DNA of 64,000 bases from Carettochelys insculpta (GCF_033958435.1 NC_134138.1:30596598-30660597); one strand, 5' to 3'; numbered from the stretch's first letter, positions 1 through 12,044 are shown. Notes: generated by a model not told the origin, from the sequence alone. Made by a program: numbers and translations.

Positions 1-95
1 GATTCCAAACTATCATTCAGAACCACCAGTCAGTTTCAAGGACATCCCTGCAGCTTGGTCTTTCACTTTCTCTTTGGCTGTGTCTACACTACAAA

Positions 96-222
96 ATAAC
101 TTCAAAGTTGCAACTTCAAAGTAAAGCATCTGTACACAAAATGCACCCTCCCTTACTTTGAAGTAGGCTTCCCCCTGCTTTGAAGTTAAGCATCTACACA
201 CAGTTAGCCCTACTTCGAAGTA
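96..222. repeat. Left subterminal palindrome array (ACTTCGAAGT family)
   Basis: Five copies of a 10-bp palindrome or its decayed forms (ACTTCAAAGT, ACTTTGAAGT, ACTTCGAAGT) occur within 130 bp just inside the left terminal repeat. TTTGAA and TTCAAA are what CpG decay of TTCGAA would give. Subterminal iterated motifs in Harbinger elements are usually binding sites for the Myb-like protein or transposase; that role is inferred here. Confidence 0.7.
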
Positions 223-616
223 AGGGGCCAGGAAATGAAACAGGCATGGGGTTGCATGGCTGAGAAGCCCTTCTGGGCTTGCAGCCAGCCGACACCTTGA
301 AGGACCCCTCCCAACACCTCCACCCTGCACGTGCTCAAGGCTGCCAGGCTGAGGAGAGCAACAGAACATGTGCTGGGGAGAAGAGCCGAGCAATATGCGC
401 ACTCCCAGCCTCCCTGAGGACGAGGTCCTTTCCACTTTGGCCAGCCTGCTGGCTATGCTGGTCACCCTCGTCTTCCAGTGTCTCAGTCAGGTCGCCTGAC
501 TGGGATCCAGCCTTCAGGCCCTGGCCACAGCACTGCTGCCCCTCTCTCATGCCCCCCCGACCGGGCACTGGTGGACCTTCACCATCACCAGCGAGTGGTG
601 GGACTGGCCAGTGCTG

Positions 617-1300
617 GAGGACTGGGACAATGAGCAGTGGCTGAGGAGCTTCAGAATCATGTGCCAGACATTTGGCAACCTTTGCCACTGGCTCACCCCA
701 GTCCTCCAGCACCGAGAGACATGGATTCGGCCAGCATTCCTGGTGCAGAAGAGGGTGGCTATTGCTCTGTGGAGGCTGGCCAACCCCAGCAGCTTCCAGT
801 TTTTCAGACACCAATTTGGCATTAGCAAGGCCACCATCAGAGCGTTGATGCTGGAGGTAAGTCTGGCTCCACCACGGACCCACTCTGGGGAGAGGGCTAC
901 CGGGCAGGGGACAGGAGTCCCTGACGTACAGGGCAAGGGGTGGTGGGGGGCAAGGGGGGCCTCACAGTCTGCCATTCATGAACATGTCTCTCCCTCCCCT
1001 TCCCCCTCCCCCTCAGTTTGTGTGGGCCATCAACAGGGTGCTCTTTCCACGAGTCGTGACCCTGCAGGACCTGGCCACCCCCGTCACTGGGTTCGTGGAC
1101 CTGGGCTTCCCCAGGTGTTTCGGAGCTCTGGATGGGACTCTTAGCAGTCTGGGCTCCAGACCACAGCAAGGGCCCCTACATTAACAGGAATGGGTATCAC
1201 TCAGTGGTACTCCAGGCCCTGGTAACGCAGGTGCTTGGTGCCAGAAGGGCCCACCTAGTCCTCGCTGTCCACAGCAGGGAAGGTGGCAGCGTCTACCATG
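617..1300 (+). pseudogene. Harbinger-type transposase remnant (two exons)
   Basis: The first part (617-856) encodes a helical N-terminal region (WLRSFRIMCQTFGNLCHWL..., then ALWRLANPSSFQFFRHQFGIS) typical of HARBI1-like nucleases, with a helix-turn-helix-like stretch. A GT-AG intron (857-1016, gtaagt to polypyrimidine-cctcag) separates it from a second part that carries FGALDGT, the first catalytic aspartate region of the DDE fold, and YINRNGYHSVVLQALV. The second D and the E are missing because the element is deleted after about 1240. The frame is also shifted between ALDGT and YINRNGY. The intron position matches the transposase of element B. Confidence 0.72.
857..1016 (+). other. Intron of Harbinger A transposase
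   Basis: The donor GTAAGT follows CTGGAG, and the acceptor is a long CT tract ending in CAG before TTTGTGTGGGCC. Exonic protein similarity to element B resumes exactly at both edges. Element B has its own intron at the same protein position (61011-61141, minus strand). Confidence 0.65.
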
Positions 1301-1390
1301 TGCCCTTGACTGAATGGCTGGCAGCATCGCGGGCCTTGATGCAGGTCTGGTGGAGTTTTTATTTTTATCTGTATGCAGCTGCCAGTGTGG

Positions 1391-1669
1391 TCAGGGCGGC
1401 CTCAGACAATGAGTCCACCCGCCAGTCAGTGAAAGTCCTGTGCGTTTCCTCTGCTGGGTGCAAGTTTGCCGAAGGACCTCCTCCTCCCCCAACAAAGTGA
1501 GGAGGTCCTTCCGCTCATCCTCAGTCCAGGAGGGTCCCCGCCTGGCATGGCCCCCGCCTGGCATGGTCTCAGCTTGCCTGCTTGAGGTTGCCAGGGAGCT
1601 GTTTCCTTTAAGGTGGCTGGTAGGGACCATAGAGCCCTGGCTTGGCTGGGCTGGCCAGAGTGTCTCCAT
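1391..1669 (-). pseudogene. Myb/SANT-like domain remnant of Harbinger A
   Basis: On the minus strand the peptide RRGPSWTEDERKDLLTLLGEE resembles the first helix of the Myb/SANT-like domain encoded by the second ORF of Harbinger transposons (tryptophan followed by an acidic, leucine-rich helix). Only this first helix is left and no full three-helix domain can be read. It faces the transposase remnant, the same convergent layout as element B. The assignment rests on one helix plus context. Confidence 0.5.
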
Positions 1670-1707
1670 CCTCCCGTGGGGGGTTGAGGGGGTGCCTCCT
1701 TGCCAGA

Positions 1708-1930
1708 CTCCTTACTTCGAAGTAAGGAGTGCAGAGCGTCTACACACACTTAACTTTGAAGTAAGCCACTGCTCCATTCCAGGGAATGGAGTAGTGACTT
1801 TGAAGTTACCCTCCCTTACTTGGAAGTTAACTTTGAAGTAAGGGACAGTGTGTGTAAGGGACAGTATGTGTAGATGGCTCTGCAAGCTACTTGGAAGTAG
1901 CAGCTTTCTTCAAAGGTGACTTCGAAGTAA
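1708..1930. repeat. Right subterminal palindrome array (ACTTCGAAGT family)
   Basis: Seven more copies or decayed forms of the ACTTCGAAGT palindrome (at about 1713, 1753, 1797, 1819, 1831, 1889 and 1920) mirror the left-end array. Variants include ACTTTGAAGT and ACTTGGAAGT. Confidence 0.7.
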
Positions 1931-1951
1931 GTTTGTTGCATAGACACAGCC

Positions 1952-3363
1952 TTTATGTTTTAATAAGTGTTCTTCATTCTTTGCTGTGCCCCAGTTAAGA
2001 AGTAGCAAGTAAGGATTTTTTCTTGCTCCCTTACAGAAATGTCTTTTTATGGGCTTTAGAAGAAGGTGGGTGTGTGAAAAGATGGAGAAGATAAATAATG
2101 TCTTTAGTTCCTGCTCACTCAGCAAGAGCAAGCTTTCTCTTGTTTGAAATTTTGTTCGCTGAGTGTGCCTCATGAGATACACGTCTTGTTTTCATGAGGG
2201 ACCCAGGAGACAGTGGTCAAAGTCTCTTGATTCAGCACTTACAGAATAATGCAAAATAGTCCCAGTTGCTGGTTACTTCATACTGACAAAGCTTCTTAAC
2301 TGGTTTGCTTTTTTAACAGTATGGATGTTAGGTTTCAGTAAAATAGGTAACTTAATCCAGTTGTCTGTGTCCGTACCTCAGAAAGTCATAATTCAGTAGT
2401 TAACTCTACTTCTGACCACATGATTAGTTTTAGAGAGGAAAAGGGGATATTTGCAGTCTGGTTTGGGAAACGGGAAATCTTTCTCCCTCTCCTGACTCCC
2501 AAATAATCTTGTTCTAAAGTCACGGTGTCCAATAAGCTCTGCGCTCACCCCATGTGGGGTGCCTCTTCGGCTGTTCCATGTGCACACCCCACCACATGGT
2601 GGCACAAGTGTATGGCGGCAGAGCTGGCTCCTAGGGCCTGAGGGGCTTCAGCTGAGGCGCAGCTCCACCTCTGAGCTGCTTGCGTGGCAGTGGCAGCCCC
2701 AGCCCCGGTGGGGCTTGCACCATGCGAGTAATCTGGGCTGTGGGGGAGCTCTGGTAGTGGAGTGGGGCAAGGAGAGGGACTGTGGTGATTGGGTAAATTT
2801 CAGTTGTACACTGCTATTCTAAAGTATGAACACTTGACCAGAGCAGAAGTGTAACTTAACAGATCAGAGGGCTAGCCTGCCCACGGTTAACTCAGTTAAG
2901 GAAGCAAAGGTCAAGAATGATGGAAACAATATGAAGAAATAGTGGTGATTCTATTAGTACAAGCAGTTTGTGGGTTATTTATTATGTAATTGTGTAACCT
3001 GATAATTTTGTTGGAACGCTAGCTGCTCCTTCCACCATGCTTTTGTCTGTGCTTCATAAAAAGTTATTTTCTCTTTCTGATACGGACCTCTCCTCATAAT
3101 TGATTTTTTTTTTTTTTTTTAACTTCTGTAGTCAATTTTCAGAGACAGAGTTGTTGGCTGTGCATACTTTATTGATCCTTTGAGACTCTTCTGCAAGCAT
3201 ACGTGTTTCCTCCATTATTATTTGTCTGCTAAAAATAGTTGAAATTAGGAAATGGTGATTTGCAGATGTGGACAACTGTCAGTGGATGCTTTTACTTATC
3301 CTACTGTCGCAGTTTGTGTAAGTGCATCCGTATTCTCCCTGTCTGTGATCCACCAAGCACACC
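1952..3363. other. Non-coding stretch, no gene seen
   Basis: This is AT-rich sequence with a G+C-rich patch at about 2527-2770 that looks like part of an unclassified repeat (contains CACCACATGGTGG), and a T run at about 3103-3120. No reading frame resembles a known protein. It lies upstream of the first visible EIF3H exon, so it is probably intron. Confidence 0.5.
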
Positions 3364-3427
3364 CTCTTCAGGCTCCCAGCTCCTAACTGTCACTAGTTTG
3401 GGGTAAATACCTGTATTTCTTTCCCTT
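3364..3427. repeat. Direct repeat, left copy (64 bp)
   Basis: This 64-bp segment, beginning CTCTTCAGGCTCCCAGCTCC, recurs at 3946-4009 with five mismatches by direct comparison. The two copies abut the two edges of a CR1 tail. Confidence 0.85.
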
Positions 3428-3945
3428 TATAGAATCATAGAACAATAGAGCTGGAAGAGACCTAAAAAAGCCATCAGGTCCAGCCCCTTGCTCTAAGCAG
3501 GACCAAACCCATCAGATCAGCCCCGCCAGGGCTTTGTCGAGGCGAGACTTAAACACCTCCAGGGATGGAGACTCCACTACTTCCCTGGGTAGACCATTCC
3601 AATGCTTCACCATCCTCCTAGTGACAAAGTTTTTCCTAATGTTCAACCTGGACCTTTCCAGCCGCAACTTGAGACCATTGTTCCATGTTCTGCCATCCGT
3701 GACCACTGTGAACAGCCTCTCTCCAGTCTCTTTGCAGCCTCCGTTCAGCAAGTTGAAGGCTGTTATCAAGTCCCCGCTCAGTCTTCTCTTCTGCAGACTA
3801 AACAGTCCTAATTCCCTCAACCTTTCTTTGTAAGTCGTATGCTCCAGCCCCCTAATTATTTTGGTCGCCCTCCGCTGGACCCTCTCCAGTGTATCCACAT
3901 CCTTTCTATAATTGGGGGCCCAGAACTTGACACCGTACTCCAGTA
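3428..3945 (-). mobile_element. CR1 LINE, 5'-truncated 3' end
   Basis: The minus strand encodes the C-terminal end of a CR1 ORF2 (128 residues, 3512-3898) with [15 protein letters not shown] and [14 protein letters not shown], matching the full-length CR1 in this window. It ends in the CR1 3' tail, seen on + as AGAATCATAGAA at about 3430. The rest of ORF2 is missing, as is usual for 5'-truncated CR1 copies. Confidence 0.9.
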
Positions 3946-4009
3946 CTCTTCAGGCTCCCAGCTCCTAGCTGTCACCAGTTTGGGGTGAATACCTGTATCT
4001 CATTCCCTT
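3946..4009. repeat. Direct repeat, right copy (64 bp)
   Basis: This is the second copy of the repeat at 3364-3427, about 92% identical, directly after the truncated 5' side of the CR1 tail. Confidence 0.85.
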
Positions 4010-7000
4010 CTGACTGGTGATTCTCTAAAGCTATGCCTTTTCCATGCTGCACTGTGAGAGACTAAAAAGTCAGCACTAGCTCTTTGCTTTCTCACCAGGG
4101 GCTATGACCAATCTGTTACCTACAGTTATAAATTACCACACAGCTCTTTCTGTTCTTATCATGAACACATTTCAGAGACCATATTGACACAATGAAGGAA
4201 GTTATAGGCATGCTAAAAAGCCTATCAGAAATCACTCCCAGCTCCTGTATGGGTCCTGTGTGAATCTTTCAAACCCCAGATGTGGGTTTTCCATGCATTT
4301 ACAGATTCATAACAATCTCAGAACCAGAATTCTGTTTGGGCAGTTCATCTGTTCTTTTATATAGTTCAGGCCTTTGATCTTCAGTCTTTTGGGACCAGGT
4401 AATCAGCAGTCACATATACCTCAGGTCATAGCTTCAAAGGATTGGATTTTTGCATAACTGGAGATAAGAAATTTGCATTTATCTCTTCCTAGTTATTCCC
4501 AAGGAAATCCATTTTACATTTAATTGTCCTAAAAGTCCATTCTTATGTCACATTTTCATTATCATCCTTTGAACTTCCTCTCCTTAGTCACGTCTCTCGC
4601 CTATGGAAGTTACACACAATCCTGGCCCACAGTAATTCATATACTTTATATTCAATACAGTGGACCTGAATGATATCTAAAATTAATTCAATAAAGTCTC
4701 CCAAGGATATTGCAGAAAATTGCCGTATTTGTCACAGCTACTTTCTGCTTGAAGGCATTTACAATCCTCGTTTCAAAGCACACATTACTGACAATGTTCC
4801 GTGTAAGATGAATGCTTGGGCAGCCACCCAGCAGAGATTCAGTAGATTGCCCACAGCCAGCAGCGTGTTTTTCCACTGGTGATGTAAATTTGCATATGCC
4901 TCAGAGCATATAACAAAATTTATTCAGCATACGGATAGAAAAAAAATTAGCGGGAACATTAATTTTTGACTCAGTTTCTGTAAAGACAGAGCCTGAAAGC
5001 CATTCTTGTAAACATTGTCCTCTCCATAGAATCAGGAGTTACCTCACATGTTTACACAAAAGCACATGAGACATCTTGACACAGGCTTGTGAAGGACCAG
5101 GAATATTTTCCAATTCTCTTCTGTCTTTGACATTATTGATGAATCCAGCACTCATTTGACACTAATCCAGACTTGCAACATCATTTTATGTCTCTCTTTC
5201 AGGGGTACTCATGGTTGTCCAATAGTTACACAGCTCTTCAAAAAGGCCTGCATTTTATGGTCACATATGTGACCTCTTTCTACAAAAGAAATTGTTCCTT
5301 TTCCCTTCAAGTCTGTAAGTCATTTTTTTCTCATGTCCATTTCATTTGCCCAGAAAGTAGGGGAACCAACAATTCTTTCATTCAAATCTTGCTCAATTGC
5401 CGTTCAGATCTGATAACAAAAACTAACTTTTGTTTACATGTGAATACATTTTGTGTTTTCATCTAAGTCTTGCTTTAAACAAATACTTTGTTTTTATGAC
5501 AGAATAGTCTTTTCAGCTTTATACCTGTCTACCAATAGAATTTAGACTCATGAACAAGCTCTTTATTTTGTGTTTGAGATATTAAGGATGAAAAACTTCT
5601 CTGACATGCCTGAATCAAGCGGTGGATAGATGTTTGCTTGCATCTTCTTTTCCTAACATATGGAGTACTTCTGATGCAGAATACCTGTTAAATGGCTAGC
5701 TGACAAACAACAGCTGCAGCAACTTTTATGAATTGGTTTTTTTGAATGTCTTTGCTCATGTGTCGTACTTTAAAACTACTTATCTGATTAGCTCATGCCT
5801 TTAGGTTTACAGATTAAAAACATAACTAGTTTGTCTTCAAACAGAGAGGACAAAATTGTGTTGCGTACAATGATCTGGAAAGAGGTGCATTTTCGGTATT
5901 CCTTTTAAAAAGGAATCAACTCTTGCTCAGTCTGTGCCTATATTTTTGAGCAGTTACTCTTTTTTTATTCTGTCTTTTGGTGAATGTGTATATGCTGCTC
6001 AGTTGTCACCATCATGTCATGTATGGTGGCATCTAGACTCTGATTTGCATTGATATAAACCTTTAAATGCAATCTTCAGCCTGTCTCTGGGATTCACAGA
6101 TGACAGAAATTGCTGAACCTGGATGTCCTATGGATGAGCGTACAGGTGACACCTGTAGTGTAGTGTAGTGCAAACCTGAAGCAGCGAGTCTGAGCCTGGG
6201 TCAGCTGACTTGGTCTCACTCTGTAGGATTAAAAATAAAAGTGTAGATGTTCATTTCATATTGAGGCCTGGGTCTGAAACTTACACATGCACACACCTCT
6301 GCCAATGTCAGGTTTCAGAGCCTCAGCATTTATAATTCTATTTTTAGTCCTGTGAGTCTGAGTAAGTTGATCCAAGTTCTGAGACTCGGTGCCACCGTGT
6401 GGTGGGTCTGCAATATATAGATATACCCTTAAATTGTAAGCTGTTTGGAGCATAGACATTACGAAGTAGAAGACAAAGTGCCACACGTGCACTTGATGCT
6501 GTAGTAGCAAGATTCCCAAATAATCATAGATAAACACTTGTATCTTTTTTCAACCAAGAGAATACTGAGGTATTAACATACATTTTAAATAAATACACAG
6601 AGTGGTAAATTGTGGCAGATGAGCTTTTGGCCGCAAGACAACTAATAACAAATTTTAGAATTTTCTTTTGCTGCATGACAGGTTGGAAGAATATTTTTTC
6701 GCTCCAGAGAAATGTCTGCTTATATCTTTAGGGAGTATGGGTTGGTTTATTTCCATCCTGTAAAGAAGGAAAATGTGTTTCTGAAGAGTCAGTTGTACAG
6801 TTTGAAAGTTCTCCTCTGCTCTGACTAATTATATAGCTGCCTGATGTTATGGCTGTTCTATTGTTGTATGAGTGAGAGATTGTTTAAAAAAATAGAAGTG
6901 AAATAAACTGAACTTGGTGAATTCTACAGCCCCACAAACATAATTTTAAAGAATTCGCCTAGTTATTGACTGGTGTTTGGTGCATTTGATTATCTAAAAC

Positions 7001-7600
7001 TTGATAATATATTGCTACTGTGCATCGGGACTGATCAGTACTGGGCGTGTACGTTGACATAGCTATGCCCCTCGGGTGTGAAAAATCCATTCCCCCTAAG
7101 AGATGTATGCTGGCCCAGCTCCCTGTGTAGACAATGGGGGGTTGATAGAAGAAAGTCTTCTGTTGAACTAGCATCTGTCTTTTAGCAAGGTGGATTATCT
7201 GTACTGACAGTAGAATCCCTTCTGGCAGTGTAGGTAGAGTCTACACAGAAGGACTATAGTCATGTAGCTGTAGCAGTTTAAATGTAGACAAACCCTCAGT
7301 TATCTGTTAAAAATGCCTGAACTATGATGAAATGATAACCCATTTTATTATATATATATATAAATTAACTAAATTTCATCCTATTAAACACTGCTTAATA
7401 TGATCGTGTTACATAAAGGTAGCATGCTTAAATGAGACGCAGTGGAAACAATTCACTCATTGGCTACAATACAACACAGATCTTAATATAATAATCCTCT
7501 ACTTTCTAATGTAATGTAGCACGTTAAAAAAGTGTAAAGATTAAGGCAAATAGCATCCTGACTGTTGCGACAGATGGCTCCAAATGGGGCAATAGAATTA
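4010..7600. other. Non-coding AT-rich stretch
   Basis: No coding region or RNA gene was recognised. A degraded MITE-like end (GTCTACA and TGTAGAC motifs, about 7080-7300) and an AT microsatellite at about 7347-7363 are the only structures seen. The stretch most likely belongs to the EIF3H intron before the first visible exon. Confidence 0.5.
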
Positions 7601-7893
7601 CAGGTTAGACTTCCCCAGTCTAGCACCCTTAGGACCTGAGCATTTTGAAGTAGGGATTTTGCTGGATGGGGGAGGTCAGTGCTTCCTGCTGGGCTCTGGG
7701 CCCTATTCTCAGGCTCCTCTCCCAGCCGTCAGTCTGCTCCTGGCCACCAGCCTGGGCTACTGCCCAGCTGGCCTGCATGCTGCCTGCCAAGCTCCCACTG
7801 GGGCTCCTGTACAGGACTCCTACTTGGTCCTTGCTCTCAGCCGCCAGGGTGCTCTGGTCTGGACAGAGTCCAGAATTTCAGAGGTTCAACCTG
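7601..7893. mobile_element. Tigger-like (TcMar) MITE, decayed
   Basis: It starts CAGGTTAGACTTCC after TA and ends GAGGTTCAACCTG before CA (a decayed TA). The ends pair as inverted repeats, and both match the element at 12578-12899. The interior is G+C-rich and non-coding, unlike the sister copy. Confidence 0.6.
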
Positions 7894-8431
7894 CACTGTG
7901 TGTATTCCTACAAACCTACAGCTGTTTGTCAATATTATCTCATATTTACATTCAAAATGAACAGATTTTTCTTTTAGTTCCCATAAATCTGCTTTCTCAC
8001 ATCATACTTTTAAAAGTCTTCTAGTGTTCAGTGGTATTAAAGTACTCAGTCACGCTAATGTTACTCTGGCACAGAATGTTCCTGTTGAACAGAAATCCTT
8101 TTTTTTTTTTGCTGTGAAACACAAAATGCCATAATTTCATTACGTAAATGAGCAAGATAGTTAATGCAATAAACTGTAAAAACAGTTCGTTGATAAGCTT
8201 AACAGTGAACACCAAATGAGAAAACTATTTTGTTTAACCAAAATACTCGTATTCTGACTTTATATGGCCAAGTTCCAAATTTTAATATTGTCTGTGCTGA
8301 GATGTAATTGAAATAAACCAATCTTGCTTTTATAGTTGTGAAAAATGTAACTTGTTCACTTTTAACTGAAGGTGTTGTCAAGAAACGGGTTTTAAAAGCT
8401 TATACTTTAGCATTCTCTTTATTTCATCTAG

Positions 8432-8599
8432 TTCAGTACCAGATGGAAATGATGCGAAGCCTTCGCCACGTAAACATTGATCATCTGCATGTTGGCTGGT
8501 ACCAATCTACTTACTATGGCTCTTTTGTCACTCGTGCCCTCTTGGATTCCCAGTTCAGTTACCAACATGCAATCGAGGAGTCTGTAGTTCTCATTTACG
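8432..8599 (+). CDS. EIF3H: EIF3H coding exon (first visible; MPN domain)
   Basis: The product is eukaryotic translation initiation factor 3 subunit H, part of the MPN/PCI core of eIF3, which acts on the 40S ribosome in the cytoplasm. The exon reads [20 protein letters not shown] then [20 protein letters not shown] and matches vertebrate EIF3H residue for residue as I recall the family. Where active JAMM proteases have a metal-binding HxH after GWY, this has Q-S-T, so it is the inactive type of MPN domain, as known for EIF3H. The acceptor is TTTCATCTAG and the donor is G|GTTAGT. The first base completes a split valine codon, so about 96 N-terminal residues lie upstream. I saw no match for them between 1 and 8431. 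Confidence 0.97.
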
Positions 8600-10088
8600 G
8601 TTAGTATGAGGTTTCCTTTATTATTCTTGTCCCCCTCTTAATATTATTACTACTATTTTTGTATTCTGTCTTTTGCCTGTAAGAGTAGCCTGGCAGGCCT
8701 TTTCAAGTAAATACCAACCCTGTGTCTACAGCAGCCTCAGCAGCAGCTAAGTCTAGACAGGGTTTCCTTCTTTCTGTTTATTTTTCTTGCTATCAGAGCC
8801 CTGATGTGTACGTTTTGGAATGCTGGAGTAGCTGCTTCATTTTTATTCCTCCATCTCCCCTCCCTCGTTGAAGGGGCTTGTGGAACTAGACCAGATGTCT
8901 AAAAAACCCCGATTACTAGAGTGTCTGGCTCTGTACGTGACTGACCAATCATAACACAAATTGCCAAATTTTTTTATGCCTCCGACAGAAGCATACAAAA
9001 CCTGGACTGTTTCTTAGCACAAAGATTTTTTTATTTTCTGCCTATTTAATGGTGTTTCCTCAAGCTCTCCAGACCAGATGTTCTGTGCTGTATCAGAACC
9101 GTAGGCAATTTAACAGCTTTATAGCCTCCCCCTCCCCGAACACTCACAGTTTGCCATATCTGGCAGACTTGCATATAGTTTCCAGCTGAGAAGTAAATGT
9201 AACGTCCTGAGTATCTGTCAGAAAAAATACTAATGAATACGATCAATCTTATGAGCTGCCCCAAAATTGTTTCAGTATGTTAACAATTGGATTACAGTAA
9301 AGAACAAGTTGTTAAAATATACTTATATTGGCTGGAAACATTGCATCATCAGACCTTGATGAATTTTCCACTTGTTGAAGTCTATTTTGGTTTTCATTTT
9401 ATCACCGATTGCTAAAAGTTTGACTGTGTTAAATTTCAGACATCATGAATGTTTAACAGTTTTTATTCTAATATTGGCATAACTTAGCCACTGTCATGTT
9501 AAGTGTTAAGCTTCCCTGTCACAGGAATGTAACAATTTGTTTAGAAGACATTCCACTAAATTCAAGACAGTATGTTAAGATGAAGCTAATATGTTTAACA
9601 TCAACTATATTATTGTCCCAAGCAATTATACAGTTTGTCTAATGTGAGCTAGTCTATCACTAATCCTAAATCTCATTTTGTTATTAAGTAATTAGAGTTT
9701 ATAAATTCTCTTATTTTACTGCACAATAAGTAGAATGGCCTTTTTATGAAGGGAAAACCTTTGTTTTAGAGAGGCAGCCATCATATATAAATTGTTTGGG
9801 TAGGTTGTACTAAGAAAAAGAAATCAGGCATTGGTATTTTCACTTTTCTTAAGTGCAGATATCTTGAAGTCATAATTTGCAGTAGATGAGTGAATGTAGT
9901 TCATGTTTACTTTATATCATTACAATACTAATGAGTCAGGACCACAGACCCTGCTAAGCTGATATTTTTATGTTTTTAAATATAAATATGCTTTCTAAAA
10001 CATAAACCATCTGAAGAAATAGTCAAGTAGAGGAAGAATATTTTAAATTATCTTTGTAATTGTGTCCTTTCTTCATACCTTGTCTTAG
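8600..10088 (+). other. EIF3H: EIF3H intron (1.5 kb)
   Basis: AT-rich intron with donor GTTAGT and acceptor CTTAG. No element was recognised with confidence. Confidence 0.85.
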
Positions 10089-10188
10089 ATCCCATTAAGA
10101 CTGCCCAAGGGTCTCTGTCACTAAAGGCTTACAGACTGACACCCAAACTGATGGAAGTTTGCAAAGAGAAAGATTTCTCTCCAGAAGC
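10089..10188 (+). CDS. EIF3H: EIF3H coding exon
   Basis: It continues the MPN domain of EIF3H: a split aspartate codon, then [20 protein letters not shown] and [13 protein letters not shown]. The acceptor is TGTCTTAG and the donor is GC|GTAAGT, which splits the alanine codon completed by the next exon. The frame is intact and no residue looks unusual for the family. Confidence 0.97.
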
Positions 10189-11836
10189 GTAAGTATTTTA
10201 TAAGAATGTCTCTTTGCACTGATTATTCTTTTTGGGGTTGCATTAGAGGTGGAGGTAAGAGTAGGGAAAAAGGAGATTTTTTTTAACCAAAAAAAAAGTT
10301 GGTGTGATGTCAAGTTCTGTGGAAATCAGATGTGTAATTCCAATGATGCATGTGTACTCAAATGCAGTTCCTAAGAAATTATGAAAATATTGCTTCAAGC
10401 ACTCCGATTTATAACTTAGGGGAGCAACATTAGCATCTGTTTTGAAAGGAGGTACTGCATTCTGTCGTTCCAGCCATGGGGTGAGTGTAGTAAAGACTGA
10501 TGAAACTGTGAAAAAAGGCAGAAATACATTGACGTGATCGCAGAAGGGCAGAAAATCTTCAAGAGGTAGAGAAAGGGAACAGATCAATCTCTTAAGGGCT
10601 TGTCTTCATGGGAACAACTGACTAGTAAATGTTCAGGAATAAATATTCTGCTGTAGCTATTCCGTGGGCATTCTTCTGGAGTAACAGTAATTTTATTTTA
10701 GAATATTTACTGTGCTTCCAAGGCAGGTTTGTCTGTGCAGTAGCACAGTGTGGCCTATTAGCACATTATCAATAATAATAAGAAAAAAATCATAGCCAAA
10801 AATTAAAAGACCCTAAAAATACAGCTGTTCTTGAGACTGGCTAATCAAATAACTTACTGTTTTTGTGGAGAGAAAATGTTTTGTGAATTGTGTTGTTTGA
10901 GTGACATTGCCATTTAGTAGCTATTAAGTATAGGAGTAGCTGCTAGTACGACATCTTTCCCCCAATGGTCTGTATTCAGCATCATAAAACAAACACGTGC
11001 AAAGCTGTTACTCAGAAAAACTGAACAATTTCACTGCTCAGTGCCTAAAGGTAGCATTTCCACTAGTTACCTTCTCAGTCTTAAAAAATTGAAGTTAATG
11101 TTTCAGTTTCCAGCTTCAGTAAACATATCTGTGTCACCAAACTTGTACCTTTGTTTGCTGGTCTGATGAAAGGCATCAGTACCTATTTTGTCTGTTTTAA
11201 AATTTAAAAGTAAAGGGCGATAAATGTATGGTAAAATTATTTTGACAAAAAATAAGAAAATTCTATTCTGATTGTGAATAAAATGGTCAATAATATCAAT
11301 AGTAGACTATAATTGAAATATTTGATCATCCTATTTTTAATTATGTAAATCATTTTACATTTTATGTTTAGTTACTGGAGAATGCAGCTTTCCACAGAAA
11401 TGTTTGTATGTTTCATGTAACACAGTGCTTGTGAACTTAAAACTTTTTCCAGAGTAGTGCAGTCAATTGTATTTAAGAAAAACTGGTGGCAAGAAAAACA
11501 GTAAAATATTCTGGTAGACAGAATTAACCTTGCCATTGTAGTCTTTTGGTGGGGGGTTTGTTCTTATAAATAACATATTATAGAACAAAGCTTTTACTTT
11601 ACCTTTGATGCCTTTTTTACTTAGTTTTTACAAGGCTTATAAATGTAAAGCTTTTCTATGCAAATGCTTCTCTTATCAAAGAAGTTTGAGTGTTGTTTGA
11701 TAGTGTAGCTCTGGAAACCTAGGGCTCTACAGAATCACTAACTGACTGTTAACAAGAATCAAGATCCTGAGAATTAGAAGTATCAGTTGTATGAAAGGTA
11801 CCAGTTGTGTACAAATTTTTCAAATTTGATTTTCAG
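10189..11836 (+). other. EIF3H: EIF3H intron (1.6 kb)
   Basis: AT-rich intron. The part from about 10596 begins AGGGCTTGTCTTCATGGGAA, like the start of a sauropsid MITE, but no matching far end could be fixed. Nothing else was recognised. Confidence 0.8.
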
Positions 11837-11986
11837 ATTGAAAAAAGCAAATATTACATTTGAGCACATGTTTGAAGAAGTGCCCATTATAATTAAGAAT
11901 TCGTACCTGATCAATGTTATGCTTTGGGAGCTGGAAAAGAAATCAGAAGTAGCAGATAAACATGAATTGCTCAGTCTGGCTAGCAG
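11837..11986 (+). CDS. EIF3H: EIF3H coding exon
   Basis: It encodes [20 protein letters not shown], then [20 protein letters not shown] and KHELLSLAS, the end of the MPN domain and the start of the C-terminal helical region. The acceptor is TTTTCAG and the donor is AG|GTATGT. The last codon (serine) is split and is completed 30.3 kb downstream at 42322. Confidence 0.97.
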
Positions 11987-12044
11987 GTATGTACTTGTTA
12001 AAACAAAGGAGGTATCTTTATTTATGTTTTCAAAGCACACTTTC

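Larger units (their letters stand above)
76..1951 (+). mobile_element. PIF/Harbinger DNA transposon A (internally deleted)
   Basis: The element starts GGCTGTGTCTA and ends with the inverse TAGACACAGCC. It is flanked on both sides by TTT, the 3-bp target duplication expected of PIF/Harbinger. Inside are a decayed transposase on + and a decayed Myb/SANT-like reading frame on -, facing each other, as in Harbinger element B at 57-62 kb. At 1.9 kb it is much shorter than element B and lacks the second half of the transposase, so it is a deletion derivative. Strand is given by the transposase. Confidence 0.82.

Noticed and set aside
13..465. Minus-strand frame of 150 codons at the left edge
   Set aside because: It runs through the Harbinger A terminal repeats and resembles no protein.
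1..8431. Search for the first two EIF3H exons upstream of 8432
   Set aside because: No stretch with the expected N-terminal MPN coding was seen. The exons are most likely upstream of the window.
10596..10765. Possible MITE starting AGGGCTTGTCTTCATGGGAA
   Set aside because: No matching inverted end or target duplication could be placed, so it is not listed as an element.
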